Under the pieces are notes generated by a model, which ran no database searches, was not told where the DNA came from, and saw only the letters and a program-made list of their open reading frames with translations. A program made the position numbers and the translations under genes. From the NCBI RefSeq assembly GCF_031877795.1, contig NC_133931.1, positions 73,197,429-73,261,428 of the forward strand: a stretch of DNA of 64,000 bases. Reading direction: 5' to 3'. The stretch comes from Strix aluco. Taxonomy: Eukaryota > Chordata > Aves > Strigiformes > Strigidae. Positions 14,404 through 27,100 of this stretch are shown here, piece by piece. How positions within the stretch are numbered: the stretch's first letter is position 1; each line of letters begins with the position of its first letter.

Positions 14404-15284
14404 ATGACACCAAGCTGTGTGGTGCAGTCAACACAGAAGAGGGAAGGGATGCCATCCAGAGGGACCTTGACAGGCTTGAGAGCTTGACCTGGGAAAACCT
14501 CATGAAATTCAACAAGGCCAAGTGCAAGATCCTGCACATGAGTCAAGGCAGTCCCATGCACAAATACAGGCTCGTCAATGAATGGATTGAGAGCAGCCCT
14601 GCAGAGAAGGGTTTGGGAGTAGTAGTGGATGGAAAACTGACTATGAGCCAGCAGTGTGCACTCCCAGCCCAGAAAGCCAACTGTATCCTGGGCTGCATCA
14701 AGAGAAGTGTGGCCAGCAGGTCGAGGGAGATGATTCTTCCCCTCTACTCCACTCTTGTGAGACCCCACCTGCAGTACCTTGTTCAGATCTGGAGACTCCA
14801 ACATGACAAGGACATGGACCTATTGGAGCAGGTCCAGAGGAGAACCACAAAGATGATCAGAGGGTTGGAGCACCTCCCTTGTGAGGACAGACTGAGAGAG
14901 TCGGGGTTGTTCAGCCTGGAGAAGAGAAGGCTCCAGGGAGATCTTATAGCGGCCTCTCAGTACTTAAAGGGGACCTACAGGAAAGATGGGGAGGGATTAT
15001 TTCTCAGGGAGTGTAGTGATAGGACGAAGAGTAATGGTTTTAAACTGAAAGAGGGTAGATTCAGATTAGCTCTATGGAAGGAATTCTTTCCTGTGAGGGT
15101 GGTGAGACACTGGAACAGGTTGCCCAGAGAAGTTGTACCCCCTCTCTGGAAATGTTCAAGGCCAGGTTGGATGGGGCTTTGATCTAGTAAAAAGTGTTCC
15201 TGCCCATGACAGGAGGGTTGGAAGTAGATGATCTTTAAGGTCCCTTCCAACCCAAACTATTCTACAATTCTATGATTCTATGAT
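14404..15284 (+). mobile_element. CR1 LINE 3' fragment (copy 1), plus strand
   Basis: This is a 5'-truncated CR1 insertion containing the C-terminal third of ORF2, the 3' UTR and an (attctatg)-type tail at 15259-15284. It begins within the FADD motif region: the shared sequence with copy 2 starts at atgacaccaag. From 14404 to about 15130 it is almost identical to 20214-20940 of copy 2, with about four substitutions seen by eye. Beyond that it carries a 4-bp deletion after gttgt (about 15137) and a diverged stretch near 15180. It lies head-to-head against the minus-strand CR1 at 13357-14402. Without a 5' half it cannot move. Confidence 0.92.
14484..15182 (+). pseudogene. CR1 ORF2 C-terminal fragment, 232 codons open
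   Basis: An open frame covers the end of the reverse transcriptase and the C-terminal region of CR1 ORF2. Recognisable blocks are [31 protein letters not shown] and [18 protein letters not shown], the usual CR1 ending. It lacks the endonuclease and the catalytic part of the reverse transcriptase. The last residues after PREVV are out of frame because of a 4-bp deletion relative to copy 2. The frame is open because the copy is recent or was corrected by copy 2, not because it is a host gene. Confidence 0.88.
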
Positions 15285-15890
15285 AGGTGTGCCTGTGCCC
15301 AGACTTGTCTTTTGCTATCCTGAACAAGCTTCCTGGATGGACCCTGGACCTTTTGTTGTAGGTAATGTTGCCTCCAGTCCTGTCTTCTGGATGAGCCTTG
15401 AGCCTGCATTACAGGTATATTGTGGGTAGCTTTGTCCCTAGTCCTGTGTCTGACCCTTTCTCCTGCTTCCAGGATGAGGCCTGGAGATGATTCAGTGCCA
15501 TCACCTGTCTAGCAGTCACCAGATGATTGGAGAAATGTCACTGCCACCTGCCTACTCTGCTAGGGGACAGTGTGGTTGCATCCTATTGGGTTGAGGGCAC
15601 TGACTGTGCTTGGGTCACCCTTGGGTCCCAGCTTGTCCCTCCTTAACAGCACAGCCCTGCTCTTGCTGCTTGCTGGCAGCCTCAGCCAACCCTCTGGTTC
15701 CCTCCACACAGCTTCATCTTCTTTCTCCTTTGTGAGGTTTCTGGAGAAGTCCCTCTCCATAAGTGTGTGTGTTCTAGGGAGACCTTTCTCCCAACCTTGT
15801 ATGTGTGTAAACGTAGTGTAACAAACTACGAGCGGAGACTTCAGATCCCACATAGGCTTCCCCCAGACTTTGCTTTCAATTCCTGGCAAC
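15285..15890. repeat. Repeat-like segment next to CR1, unclassified
   Basis: At 15328-15500 a motif of the form cttc-(t/ca)-ggatga/g-cc-tg-a/g-cc occurs three times (near 15330, 15384 and 15467) with gtcctgt-like spacers. This suggests an imperfect tandem array. A 109-codon minus-strand open frame (15560-15889) follows. Because the minus-strand CR1 ORF1 remnant ends at 14402, this segment could be the 5' part of that same element, split by the copy 1 insertion. That is inference: I could not match it to CR1 ORF1 by motif. Confidence 0.3.
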
Positions 15891-18249
15891 TGAATGTGCT
15901 TTTGAAAGAAGAGGTTTTGCCCTAGAGATTTGCCACAAGGTGTTGCTGCTGGTTAATTCTGTTTCTCCTTCACCCCTCCTCCCTAGCTGAGTCTTAGAGA
16001 CTTAATTTCCTCGCTGTTATCAACTGAAGGCACATCTGCTTTCTGATTCACTTAAGATGATTTTTAAATCAAGCTGGTACTGCACATGATTCTTTCTAAT
16101 TGGTACGCTCTGACTTATCACCTTGGAGAAATCCTAGCCATGCCCTAAATCCTGATGATTAAGTCAGCCTCTTAATAATATCCCAAATCACTCCTATGCA
16201 GGTGTACAATAATAATTTTATGAGGCAGTTTTTTGGCTGCAGAAAGGTGTAGGAGAGGTGTGAGCCTGTCTCAGAGCATATCGCTCTTTTTAATGCCAAC
16301 CAAAAACCATCTTGTCACCAAGGCATTGCTGTATGGTGCCAAGGGGTCTGCCTTCCTATCCGCCCCTTGCCAGCTGCTAAAATATCTTCTTTCCTATCAC
16401 TCCATTCTGGCCAATTTAGCGACCTTCCTCAGGAAACCGGCTGTCTGGTTGTGCACTGAGCACGCCACGTTATGCTTGCGTAACCAGGCACAGCTCCCTT
16501 GGCTCATTCGCATCATCTTGAAGTGGGATTTGGAAAATCACTGAACCTGCTGTTCCACAGTACCTCTGTGTACATGGGGATGGTGGCATTTCGTCTCTCC
16601 TTGATTTGGCACTGCTCTGGATGACAGTGCTTAAAAGGAAGTGTTTTCCCTTTCACCAGGAGAACACAGTGAGCTCTCTTGCATGTTCCTGCAGCAGAGT
16701 TCATCTTTGAGTTAATGCTCTGTCCTGTGAGGAGGGGCTAGTGCCCAGACCAGGCACATGAAACATCTCAGTGTGGCAGTGTGCATCCAATGCTTATATT
16801 TTCAGTGATCCATCATCCCAGTGTGGAGCTTTCTGTTGGGGAAGGAAGGAAGAAGAAAGAGATCAAGTGATAGGTGAACATTACCTGACTACCCTTTGTC
16901 TTCTGTCTTGTGAATCCTATGGGCCAAAGCTCCATGTAAATCTGTTCTTGCTGAACCCAACCCAGAAACTGGGGCACTACCTGCCACAGCCTACAGGTCA
17001 AGTTGTTCTACGCTGGGACAGCTCTTCTTGAGATACTGCTGGAAAGAGCACAAAGAAACAACGATATGCTGTTACTCAGCAGAGGAAACAGTAGTCCCAG
17101 CATACTGGAAGCCTAAATGTTATCAGATGTTCCTCCTCTTCTACTTGCTGTCTCAAAATGGCAGTTCAGCTGGAAAAAAATTAAGAAGACACACGATAAA
17201 TGCTCACACACACAGATAGCTGTGCTCAGTAACAGCTGTCGGGATGTGCTCACTGCTGACTTGCTGCTGAGGTAAAACGTGAGGAAAAGGTGACAGCTAA
17301 GAGGAAGCAGCACTTTCAGATCAGGCAATTTAGATTCTGCCATGGTGCCCACTCACAGAAGCTTTACCTTCTGCTAATGGAAGACGTTCTGAAGGGGCTA
17401 AATCCCTCTCTTAGTTCACTCCCATGTCCTCATAAATTCATGACAGCTGATGGGCATCTTTTGTTATAATGACATTGGTCCTCAGATGACTTCTTTACCC
17501 ACATGCCCTTTGGATTTAAACGACATTAACCAGCAGTGTTACTTGCCTACATATGAGTCAGCTGTTACGTGTTTTAACAAAGGAATAGCACAGTTGAGTT
17601 CACACATTTGTTAAGTGATTTATGAAATTACAGAAAGATTTGTTCAGATAACCTTAATGGATTTTATTAACACAGCACTAATAATTTAGCCCTTTGACAG
17701 AGAGAAAAGAGACAGCTCCTTCAGGCATCTTCAACCTAATTTCTCTTGGGTCATGGGAAAGAGTGCAGCAACCCATATACTCTGCTCAGTCCTCACTTTG
17801 AAAAAAGAAATGAAATCATGGTTGGGCAGGTGTGTAACCCTTGGAAACCTATGCCCAGATTTCAGTATGACTGTGCTGGCAATGGCTTTCTCATCAGCTT
17901 GGATCTAAGTAATGGGTCAGTCAAGGAATATCTACTTACTCCCACCTCTTTTTTTTTTTTCCTTAAATCTCTGCAACATTTTGGTTAGAAACTTGGCAAC
18001 CCGTTATAACTTAGAAATTTTTTTTAGTGCAGAGTTGCCATTTCCTGGTCAACAACTATTCATCAACAAAGAGAGGGTTGTGTCCATCTGTCATTACTGC
18101 CTTGCATCAGAAAAGCAGTGCCCAGCCTCATTTCTCATTAAGAGCAAGGTCAACACAACGAAGGTGCATGCTTTTCTGTCAGGAGTCCTGAACTGGGTTC
18201 CCTTCCCTATCTGGTTCCTTTCTCCTGGCTCATCATGGCACAAGCATGG
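15891..18249. other. Non-coding spacer between CR1 elements
   Basis: No gene or dispersed repeat was recognised. The stretch contains a T-rich run at about 17949-17961 and scattered short open frames with no domain. Confidence 0.55.
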
Positions 18250-18253
18250 TCAT

Positions 18254-20089
18254 AACATCTGGACAAGTGCATGTAGCGTGGGGAATAAACAAGAGAAGCT
18301 AGAGACGTGCACACATGCAGGGCTACAATCTTATTGGCATCACGGAGACATGGTGGGATGGCTCCTATGACTGGAGTGATAAAATGGAAGGGTACAGGCT
18401 CTTTAGGAAGGACAAGCAAAGGAGACAAGTAGTGGGGGTGTCACCCTCTATGTCAAAGTCCAGCTGGAGTGCATGGAGCTCTGCCTGGGGATGGATGAGG
18501 AGCTGACCAAGAGCTTATAGGTCAGGACTAATGGGAAGGCAGGGACAGGTGACATAATAGTGGGAGTCTGCTACAGGCCACCCAACCAGGAAGACCGAGC
18601 GGATGAGGCCCTCTATAGACAGATAGGAGCAGCCTCACATTCGCAAGCCCTGATCCTCATGGGGGACTTCAACCACCCTGATATCTCTTGGAGGGACAAG
18701 ACAGCAGTGCATATGCAATCCATGAAGTTCCTGGAATGCATTGATGATAAATTCCTTCTCCAAGTGATAGAGGAGCCAACAAGGACAGGTACTATGCTGG
18801 ACCTTGTTCTCACCAACAAGAAGGGGCTGGTGAGGCATGTGAAGCTCAAGGGCAGCCTTGGCTGCAGTGACCATGAAATGGTAGAGTTCAAGATCCTTAA
18901 GGCAGCAAGGAGGGCACGCAGCAAGCTCGCTACTCTGGACTTCAGAAGAGCAGACTTTGATCTCTTCAGGGATCTGCTTGGCAAAGTAACATGAGATAAA
19001 GCCCTGGAGAGAAGAGGGGCCCAAGAAAGCTGGTTGATATTCAAGGATCATTTCCTCCAACCTCAGGATAGATGCCTCCTGACAAAGAGGAAGTCACATA
19101 AGACCACCAGGAGGCCTGCGTGGATGAACAAGGAACTCCTAGACAAGTTCAAACATAAAAAGGAAGCCTACAGTGGGTGGAAGCAAGGACAGGTAGCCTG
19201 GGAGGAATACAGAGAAACTATCTGAGCAGCTAGGGATCAGGATAGGAAGGCCAAAGCCATGGTAGAATTGAATCTGGCCAGGGATGTCAAGGGCAACAAA
19301 AAAAAAGCCTTTACAGGTACATTGGTGATAAAAGGAAGACTAGGGAAAATGTGGACCCTCTCTGGAAGGAAAAGGGAGACTTGGTCACCTGGAATATAGA
19401 GAATGCTAAGGTACTGAATGACTTTCTTGCCTCAGTCTTTACTGGCAAGGGCTCCAGCCACACCACCCAAGACACAGAAGGTAAAAGCAGGAACTTGGAG
19501 AAGGAAGCCCACTGTAGGAGAAGATCAGGTTTACGAACATCTAAAGAACCTGAAGGTGCACAAGTCCATGGGACCTGATGAGTTGCATCTGTGGGTCCTG
19601 AGGGAACCAGCAGATGAAGTGGCTAAGTCACTATCCATCATATTTGAGAAGTTGTGGCAGTCCAGTAAAGTTCCTGCTGACTGGCAAAGGGGTAAAAGCC
19701 CCCATTTTTAAAAAGAAAAATAAAGAGGACGAGGGGAACTACTGACTAATCAGTCTCACCTATGTGGCTGGTAAAATCATGGAGCAAATTCTCCTGGAAA
19801 ATATGCTAGGGCACGTGGAAAATAAGGAGGTGATTGGTCACAGCCAAATGGGTTCACTAAGGGCAAATCGTGTCTGACAAATTTGGTATCCTTCTACAAT
19901 GGGGTTACAGCATTGGTGAATAAGGGAAGAGCAACTGACATCATCTACCTGGACTTGTGCAAAGCTTTTGACACTGTCCGACACAGCATCCTTATCTCTA
20001 AATTAGAGAGACACATCTGTTGGATGGACCACTCAGTAGATAAGGAATTGTCTGGATGGTCACACGCAGTGTGTTGCAGTCAACAGCTC
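18254..20089 (+). pseudogene. CR1 ORF2 endonuclease and reverse-transcriptase N-terminal part, broken
   Basis: In an active CR1 this part nicks target DNA (APE-type endonuclease) and begins reverse transcription. Visible endonuclease motifs are GNKQEKLET (18278-18304), GITETWWDG (about 18332-18358), GDFNHPDISW (about 18663-18692) and the catalytic SDH (18866-18874). Reverse-transcriptase motifs include [11 protein letters not shown] (19946-19978). Lesions are frameshifts near 18310, 18430, 19300 (in an A run), 19480 and 20015, and stops at 18518-18520 (TAG), 18992-18994 (TGA), 19223-19225 (TGA) and 19743-19745 (TGA). Several stops replace a conserved Trp or Arg codon, as expected from TGG mutation or CpG decay. 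It is not functional. Confidence 0.9.
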
Positions 20090-20090
20090 C

Positions 20091-20924
20091 ATGTCCAAGT
20101 GGAGAGAGGTGACAAGCAGCATTCCTCAGGGGTCAGTACTGGGACCAGTGCTGTTTAACATCTTTGTTGGCAACATGGACAGTGGGATTGAGTGTACCCT
20201 CATCAAGTTTGCTGATGACACCAAGCTGTGTGGTGCAGTCAACACAGAAGAGGGAAGGGATGCCATCCAGAGGGACCTTGACAGGCTTGAGAGCTTGACC
20301 TGGGAAAACCTCATGAAATTCAACAAGGCCAAGTGCAAGATCCTGCACATGAGTCAAGGCAGTCCCATGCACAAATACAGGCTCGTCAATGAATGGATTG
20401 AGAGCAGCCCTGCAGAGAAGGGTTTGGGAGTAGTAGTGGATGGAAAACTGACTATGAGCCAGCAGTGTGCACTCCCAGCCCAGAAAGCCAACTGTATCCT
20501 GGGCTGCATCAAGAGAAGTGTGGCCAGCAGGTCGAGGGAGATGATTCTTCCCCTCTACTCCACTCTTGTGAGACCCCACCTGCAGTACCTTGTTCAGATC
20601 TGGAGACTCCAACATGACAAGGACATGGACCTATTGGAGCAGGTCCAGAGGAGAGCCACAAAGATGATCAGAGGGTTGGAGCACCTCCCTTGTGAGGACA
20701 GACTGAGAGAGTCGGGGTTGTTCAGTCTGGAGAAGAGAAGGCTCCAGGGAGATCTTATAGCGGCCTCTCAGTACTTAAAGGGGACCTACAGGAAAGATGG
20801 GGAGGGATTATTTCTCAGGAAGTGTAGTGATAGGACGAAGAGTAATGGTTTTAAACTGAAAGAGGGTAGATTCAGATTAGCTCTATGGAAGGAATTCTTT
20901 CCTGTGAGGGTGGTGAGACACTAG
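20091..20924 (+). pseudogene. CR1 ORF2 C-terminal two-fifths, 277 codons open
   Basis: An unbroken frame contains the reverse-transcriptase motif [14 protein letters not shown] (20115-20156), the catalytic FADD (20208-20219) and the CR1 C-terminal region, ending VRVVRH. It stops at a TAG (20922-20924) where copy 1 has the Trp codon of RHWNRLPREVV, so the natural C-terminus is cut short. The contrast with the heavily broken 5' part is striking, and this block is the part shared almost exactly with copy 1. The ATG at 20091 is only the first Met after a frameshift and not a real start. Confidence 0.9.
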
Positions 20925-21101
20925 AACAGGTTGCCCAGAGAAGTTGTGGATGCCCCCTCTCTGGAAGTGTTCAAGGCCAGGTTGGATGGGGCTCTACCTA
21001 TTGTAGAGGAAGGTGTTCCTGCCCATGACAGGAGGGTTGGAAGTAGATGATCTTTAAGGTCCCTTCCAACTCAAACCATTCTATGATTCTCTGATTCTCT
21101 G

Positions 21102-24100
21102 ACCTCTGATAAAAACATTTCAAAATGAGCAGGTGCGAAGATACTCACCTCTGCTATTGGGGTGAGTCTCAGTTTTCCCACCTGGGGTTACAAATGAAAG
21201 CTCTGCAATGCTGTAGGTTTAACAAACACAATGGTGAGATGATATTTAAAGCACAAATGTTCTGGGGCAACCAAATATAGAGTCAGGTTTGGGTCCTGAC
21301 CAGACATTGGTCAGGACCAATGGTGTGAGCACACAGGAAGGCTCTGCACTAAAAGCAAACCCTCTTAGCTGAATGATCAGAGAGTACTCACCGTTTGTAG
21401 TCTATAAAAGTTGGTTTATATACAGGGAGAACCTCTACAAAGTATAAACAAGATCAAAATGCAACCTCATTACCAGTTACCTTGGTAAGTGCTGTGCAGC
21501 ACAGAGCTCTTCAGGAGAGAGTATATGAGGAGAAGAAATGATACAGCCAAAATATTATCTTCTAGGCTCGTAGCCTACCATTGCCTGTGAGTCACTAGGT
21601 AAATTCCTTCTCAGGATGGTTTCCTTTGCCAAAGGGAGCACAGTTCTGTTGTCTGCGATACAGTTTCAAAAATGCAGGTTTCTGTTTGTTGGCTCAAGCT
21701 GTAGTTAGGCTTTTGTCCCTTCACTTGGGTTATCATGTCTAGTTGCTGGCTTATGGGTGCAAATCAGGTGCCAGAGGAGAGTCAAATTCGATTAGATGCT
21801 GTAATTAATTCTGTAGGAATAAAAATGCTTGCAGGAATGCATCTTCCGTCTGCAAGCAGCGATGTTAGGTTCCAGCAAGGCTAAAAATACATCATATTTA
21901 CTCAAATGTAAAGCAATGGATTAATTTTAAAGCATATTTATGAACAGTCGGAAGTCTCTGCCTATCACAGAGAAAAGACGCAGCCTGTATCTGAATGCCT
22001 AGGTCATGCTGAATTCCTTCAAGCCCTGTGGAAAAATGCCAAAGGGGGAAATTGGCACCAATTATTTGTCTGGTATTTTGCATCTTGCATCCAAATAATG
22101 CAGTGCTTCTTTTACCAATAAGCCTACAGGCACCTAGTAGGAACTTCATTGTTATGATATGGTGAAGGACCAAGGCACAAGGTCAGGGTGCAGCGGGCTT
22201 GAAAAATGGGAAGCACTGAATGGGCATGTTATGGGAAGAGTTGTAGTCTGAAGAGATAGGACAGTGAGAAAAGAGGAGAAAGAGGCCTAGAAGTGGCATA
22301 TAGGCAAATTTTATCTTATATCAGTTTACATTGGACAACAAGCAAAGAGGGATTGTCAAACTTTAGGCAAGCTGGCTTTGTATGAAGAATAATGTACGGC
22401 TAAGACAGGGAAATCCACACTGTTCCTGTTCACAAGCAAGCTGTTCAAGGTCAGTTGCTCTTCCAGTCATAAGCCAAGAACTAAGGACTGCATGTCCTTT
22501 ACACATATATTGTCATTATTAGGTCTGCTCTGCTGTTGACTAGGCTTTGCTCTGCCCATTTGAGTTAAGCAAAGTTTATATGGAGCAAGGCTCAGAAAGT
22601 TTCCTTGTGGATATGCTCTGAGCCCTGAGTTTCCATCCCCAGTGAAACAGGGCTCGTTCATGGGCTTGAAACAAGGAGATTCCCTTTTCTGCCCCAGCCC
22701 TCAGTTCCCCAAAATCTGTGGGCCACCCTGCTGGGTCTGAAAGCAGAGGAGATCCTACCGACAGACTGATATGGCTGTGATATGTGCCATCCACCGAGGA
22801 CGATGGTCATGGTACTGCCACTGCTCTCCTCACGAAGTTCTTTAAAGGTGAAATCCTCAGTGTAGATAAATAAAATAAATAGTAACAGCGGCTATCTCAG
22901 TCACCTGCTATGTGGAGAATTGCTTGTGATGGTGTCCCATCACTCCATCCCTCAGCTTCACCATGCTTTTTAGGGTAACTTTGTTTTTAAAAAGCTAAAA
23001 ATAATTTTCCTTTAATCTAGTTTTTTTGTAACAATGTAATGTAATCCATGGTTGACTATATTAGCTTTGACATGAAAAATTCATAGCTGCAATGCCGTCC
23101 TCAATAAAGAGGATGATGTAGAGATTTATCACTGTAAACGTACTAATATACTAATGGCTTTGATTTAAAACTGTGATATTTCAAGCACCTCATGTGAAAG
23201 CAGATGAGAACCAGTGTAGGAAGGAAGCTGCTTAGCACCAAGAACTGGATGCTTTGCTGTAATAACTTCTTTGACTTCAGTAACAACAGTGCTAACAACA
23301 GCTAAAATTTAGGTATGTGCAACCTAATTATTTTTCCTGAAAGCTAGGACTTAGTGGCATTTTTATGATTTGGGGAAAGACAGTAGAAGGAAAAAAAAGG
23401 GGGTTTTGAGCCATCCTGTGATAAAAATGTGCTAATAACACAAGTTTATTTACTTACCAGATGCATATAGACTCTATTTCCTTTTCAACTCAAAAGGTGG
23501 AATCATTAAACATCTCTTTGTAACATTTTTCATTTCCACTTCATTGTTTTAATTTGTCTCATCTATAACTACTATGTGCCATTTTCACTGCTTTGCCACT
23601 TCTCTGCATCCCTTCTCTTCTGTGGATTTTTTCTCTCCTGAAGTGCTCCCTATAAAACTGGAAGTTCAGCATGGACGTACAGATTGCCCACTCAACTTCA
23701 TTTCCTCTATAACTTCTTGTCCATTTTCCCCCAGTATCTCCTGGTAAGGACAAGAGCTGTAAGACAAACACATGGTAGTTTGTTTCCTCATGCCCCAACC
23801 CTGTCCCCATACCCCTGACCTTGCTTGTGGACCAGCCCTGTCCCCCTCCCCCCCCTATTTTGATGCCAGCTGCTCCCTTTCATTTAGCCTGTCTCTTGCT
23901 TCCTGTGGGGTGCTGGCAGCTGGGCTGGTTCTTCTCTGCTGTAATACAACATTGCACAGTCTAACACCTGGTGGAACCATACTCCTCTGACCCTGGGCCA
24001 TGGAGATTCACCTGCTTTCAAGTTCCCTGCCTCCCCTCCCCAGCTGGCCTTCATCTATCTGGAAGGACATTAATGTCATGTCCCTTCCCACTGTGGTTGT

Positions 24101-27100
24101 TGCAGCACTTTGGAAGGGAGCTTTTGCACTCAGAGCCACAGTGTTTTCTGTGTTTACGCAGCTTGCTGATGCCAAAGCCCAGCCAACTGTCTATTATCAG
24201 TGAGACATGGCAGAGAGCACTTGGTAGGGGCTGGAGTGGGGGGTCCCCTTTTCTTGTAATCTCACCTCTGTTATGATGTCTCTCTGGTTAAGACTAGACT
24301 TTACCTTAGTGAGGTAGGGACTGTAATTAACAGCACACATCTGTGATTTTCCTTGATGTGACCTTGTGCAAGGGCCACCTAGAAGACCAGTATAGATGCA
24401 CCATGACTGCTGCCATTAGTACCCAGCTGGGAGGCTCAGGTTTCTCCAAGGCATGCCCTTGCTATATGTTAGCAGAGTTGTGTTTGGTACTCACACAGTG
24501 TGGGGTTTTTTCAGGAAAAGTGTAAAAAAATGTTTTGGTGTATTTTCCTGTGAAGTTCTTGTACTCTGCACAGAGCTGAATGTCTTCCTTTCACTAGGCT
24601 GAACCTGGTAACCCTTTCTAGTCAGAGGGTTGTAATGTCAGCGTGGAGTGAGAGCAAAATAGCAGTGATGTTTTATTTCAGTCAGAGCACTCTGCAAGCT
24701 GCTGTCAGTGCATGGACCTACCTCCAACCTGCCTCATTCTTACTTGAAAGTTGCTACCTACCCCTTTTCTCTTAGGGTCACACTCCCAGAGCTTGTACCC
24801 TGCCCCATATCTTTCTGCTCCCTGCAGCCTTGTTCTCATTGAACAGGAGAAATGTATTCTGTCCAGGCACCTTGCCTTTGTGTCCTGTATTAACTCTCTT
24901 TTCCTAGGGTAACTTCAGATCTTCCCACACTTTCCTCCTCCTCTGTGCTATTTAGTCACATCTGTTGATACTCATGCTCCATCGTTCTTCTATATGTTTT
25001 AATTAGGATGTCCAGTTCCTTTAATTTAATCATCTTTTACATTGGTCTTCATCCCTCTTTCTCAGAACCTAATTTCTTGCTGTATTAAGTTCATTCCTCT
25101 TGTTGGTTCTTCAGCTGTTAACAAAATGAGGTATAATGAGCATCTATCAAGATCCATTTTCCATTTACCCATGAAACCGTTATGATCACTTTTGATTAAA
25201 ATACAGATGGGCCTGAATGGAGTTGAGGAATAATTAAAAAGAAGGAAAACTCACCTCAAGGCTTGTTTAAAATTTCATCTGAATCCAACTCTGTATTTCC
25301 GTGGTTTTGCCCCATGTCTATGTTCTGTGCTCTCTTATAATCCGCAAATCTCTTTGGTATTAGGAATTCACAGACCATTTGTCTTACATTACCTGTAGTG
25401 CTAGGATAAAGCTGAAATATATAAGTCTCAATTTACCTCCCTAGAACTGAAAGATTAGTCATCTGTAAGCAGTCAATTGTGCTGATTACAGTGATCACTA
25501 AACCAGCCGCTTCCTCATCTTACTTGTTCTGTTTTAGAACGGGAAATGATTGCATCAGCTTCATTTCTGCCGCATGTTCTCACTCTCTGTTTCTGTCTCT
25601 TTTTTTCCTTCTAATTTACATTTATTTTGAACTGAAAATGAAGCATCATAAATTATCTATAGAATACAGCTACTAGACATAAGGTACAGCCCTTACAGAA
25701 ACAACAGCCTGGCTGAACATGGAATGTTTCTCCTCTACACTAGCGTACCCAAACCAAAGAGATTCATTATAATTCCTTGAATGGTAGGTTTGTATCATCC
25801 TCCTCTTGCTCATTTGTTTTTTCTGATTATTTTCCCCACCCCAGATGCAACACAATCTATCCAGTGCATCCTGGGCAGATCATCATCTTTTAAGGATGAC
25901 TTCCCTACCGCACTTAGTGACAGGTGAAGTCATTTCCTTGCAGTTATGCATCTGAGAGGCAGAAGGACGAGAGGGATTGGGCCAAGCACTCCAAATTGCA
26001 GAGATTTCTCTTTATGTCAGATGTCGTAAGTATGTGGTACATTCACTGACTGCCAATATTACTGTCAGCATTGATCCTCTTTGGAAATTCCATATTAAAC
26101 TGCCTTTCAAAGGCATAATGGGGAGCTGGGTGCTGTTTCTGAAAGGCCAAGGTTTCTTTTTCTCTACAGTCTGCCTTATAGCATCCATGTAATACCATTG
26201 CAAATGCCCCTACTCTCAACTCTGAACAAGAAGGAGCTAGACATGTGTTTAACTCCTCCTTCCTCCTTTTGCTGTCAGTTTTCACACTAAAAATGTATCT
26301 TTTCCTTATTTAAACGGCGGCTGCAAGTACACATCAGATCACTGGAACCGAGGAATCCATGATTCTATTATTCCCATTTCCCTGCATGCTTCTGGCTCTC
26401 AAAGCTGCTAAGCATGAACGATGTTGAGCCATCCAGGTTCACAGCTAGACTTCGCCTCTGGCTTTCTTCACTAAGACTCCACAAACTCCCTTTTCTTGAA
26501 GACCCGTGCTATAAGGAGTCTGATCTCTGTTATCCGCTCAAGGTGAAACATTTATTTTTCTCTCCTTCATAGCTTTATGTAGAATAGATCTTCAAAAAGC
26601 ACATTCCTCTCTAAATATTTTTCCCTATATTATAGTTAACTGTTAGTTGATTGTTCCTTAAAAATTAGCTGACTGTGATGACAAGAACACTGGGTAACAG
26701 GGAGTGTGTCCTGTGCTGCCAAACACTGACAACTGTGGCACTTCGTCTGTCTGTAGCTTCATGGAGGTTATCTCTGTCTTCCCGGTGGAGGAAGGTTCAT
26801 CTAGCTGATGACAGGGAGATGGCTTGTGGGTGCACTTGACAGGTAATACCTGAGCTGATATGTTGGATGCTAAAACATGTTCCTAAAGAGCCTGACTGTT
26901 GTAGGCTACGGAGAAATCTTTGTTAGGGGATGCCATACCCTGGGGCAGAGGAGGAAGGCTTGGGAGCTGCTAAAGCTGAAGGACTGGAGGTCTGAGCTCT
27001 GCTCCGATGTTGGTGGCACAAATCTGTCCGGTCCCGGACATGAAGCATGGGTGTCTCTCACTCAGCTCCCACAGCACATGAAGCAGAAGAGAAGTTGTCT

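Larger units (their letters stand above)
18250..21101 (+). mobile_element. CR1 LINE with near-complete ORF2 (copy 2), plus strand
   Basis: This is the longest element in the window. It starts in the N-terminal region of ORF2 and runs through endonuclease, reverse transcriptase, C-terminal domain and 3' UTR to an eroded octamer tail (attctatgattctctgattctctg, 21078-21101). ORF1 and the 5' UTR are absent, so it is a 5'-truncated insertion. No target-site duplication was found, as is usual for CR1. The first two thirds carry several inactivating changes; the last third is open and nearly identical to copy 1. Confidence 0.93.

Noticed and set aside
14304..14804. 166-codon minus-strand open frame (and its twin at 20133-20615)
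   Set aside because: Both are antisense shadows of the CR1 ORF2 C-terminal region; they recur only because the two CR1 copies are near-identical.
18613..19060. 141- and 143-codon minus-strand frames
   Set aside because: Antisense to the CR1 endonuclease, whose motifs are clear on the plus strand.
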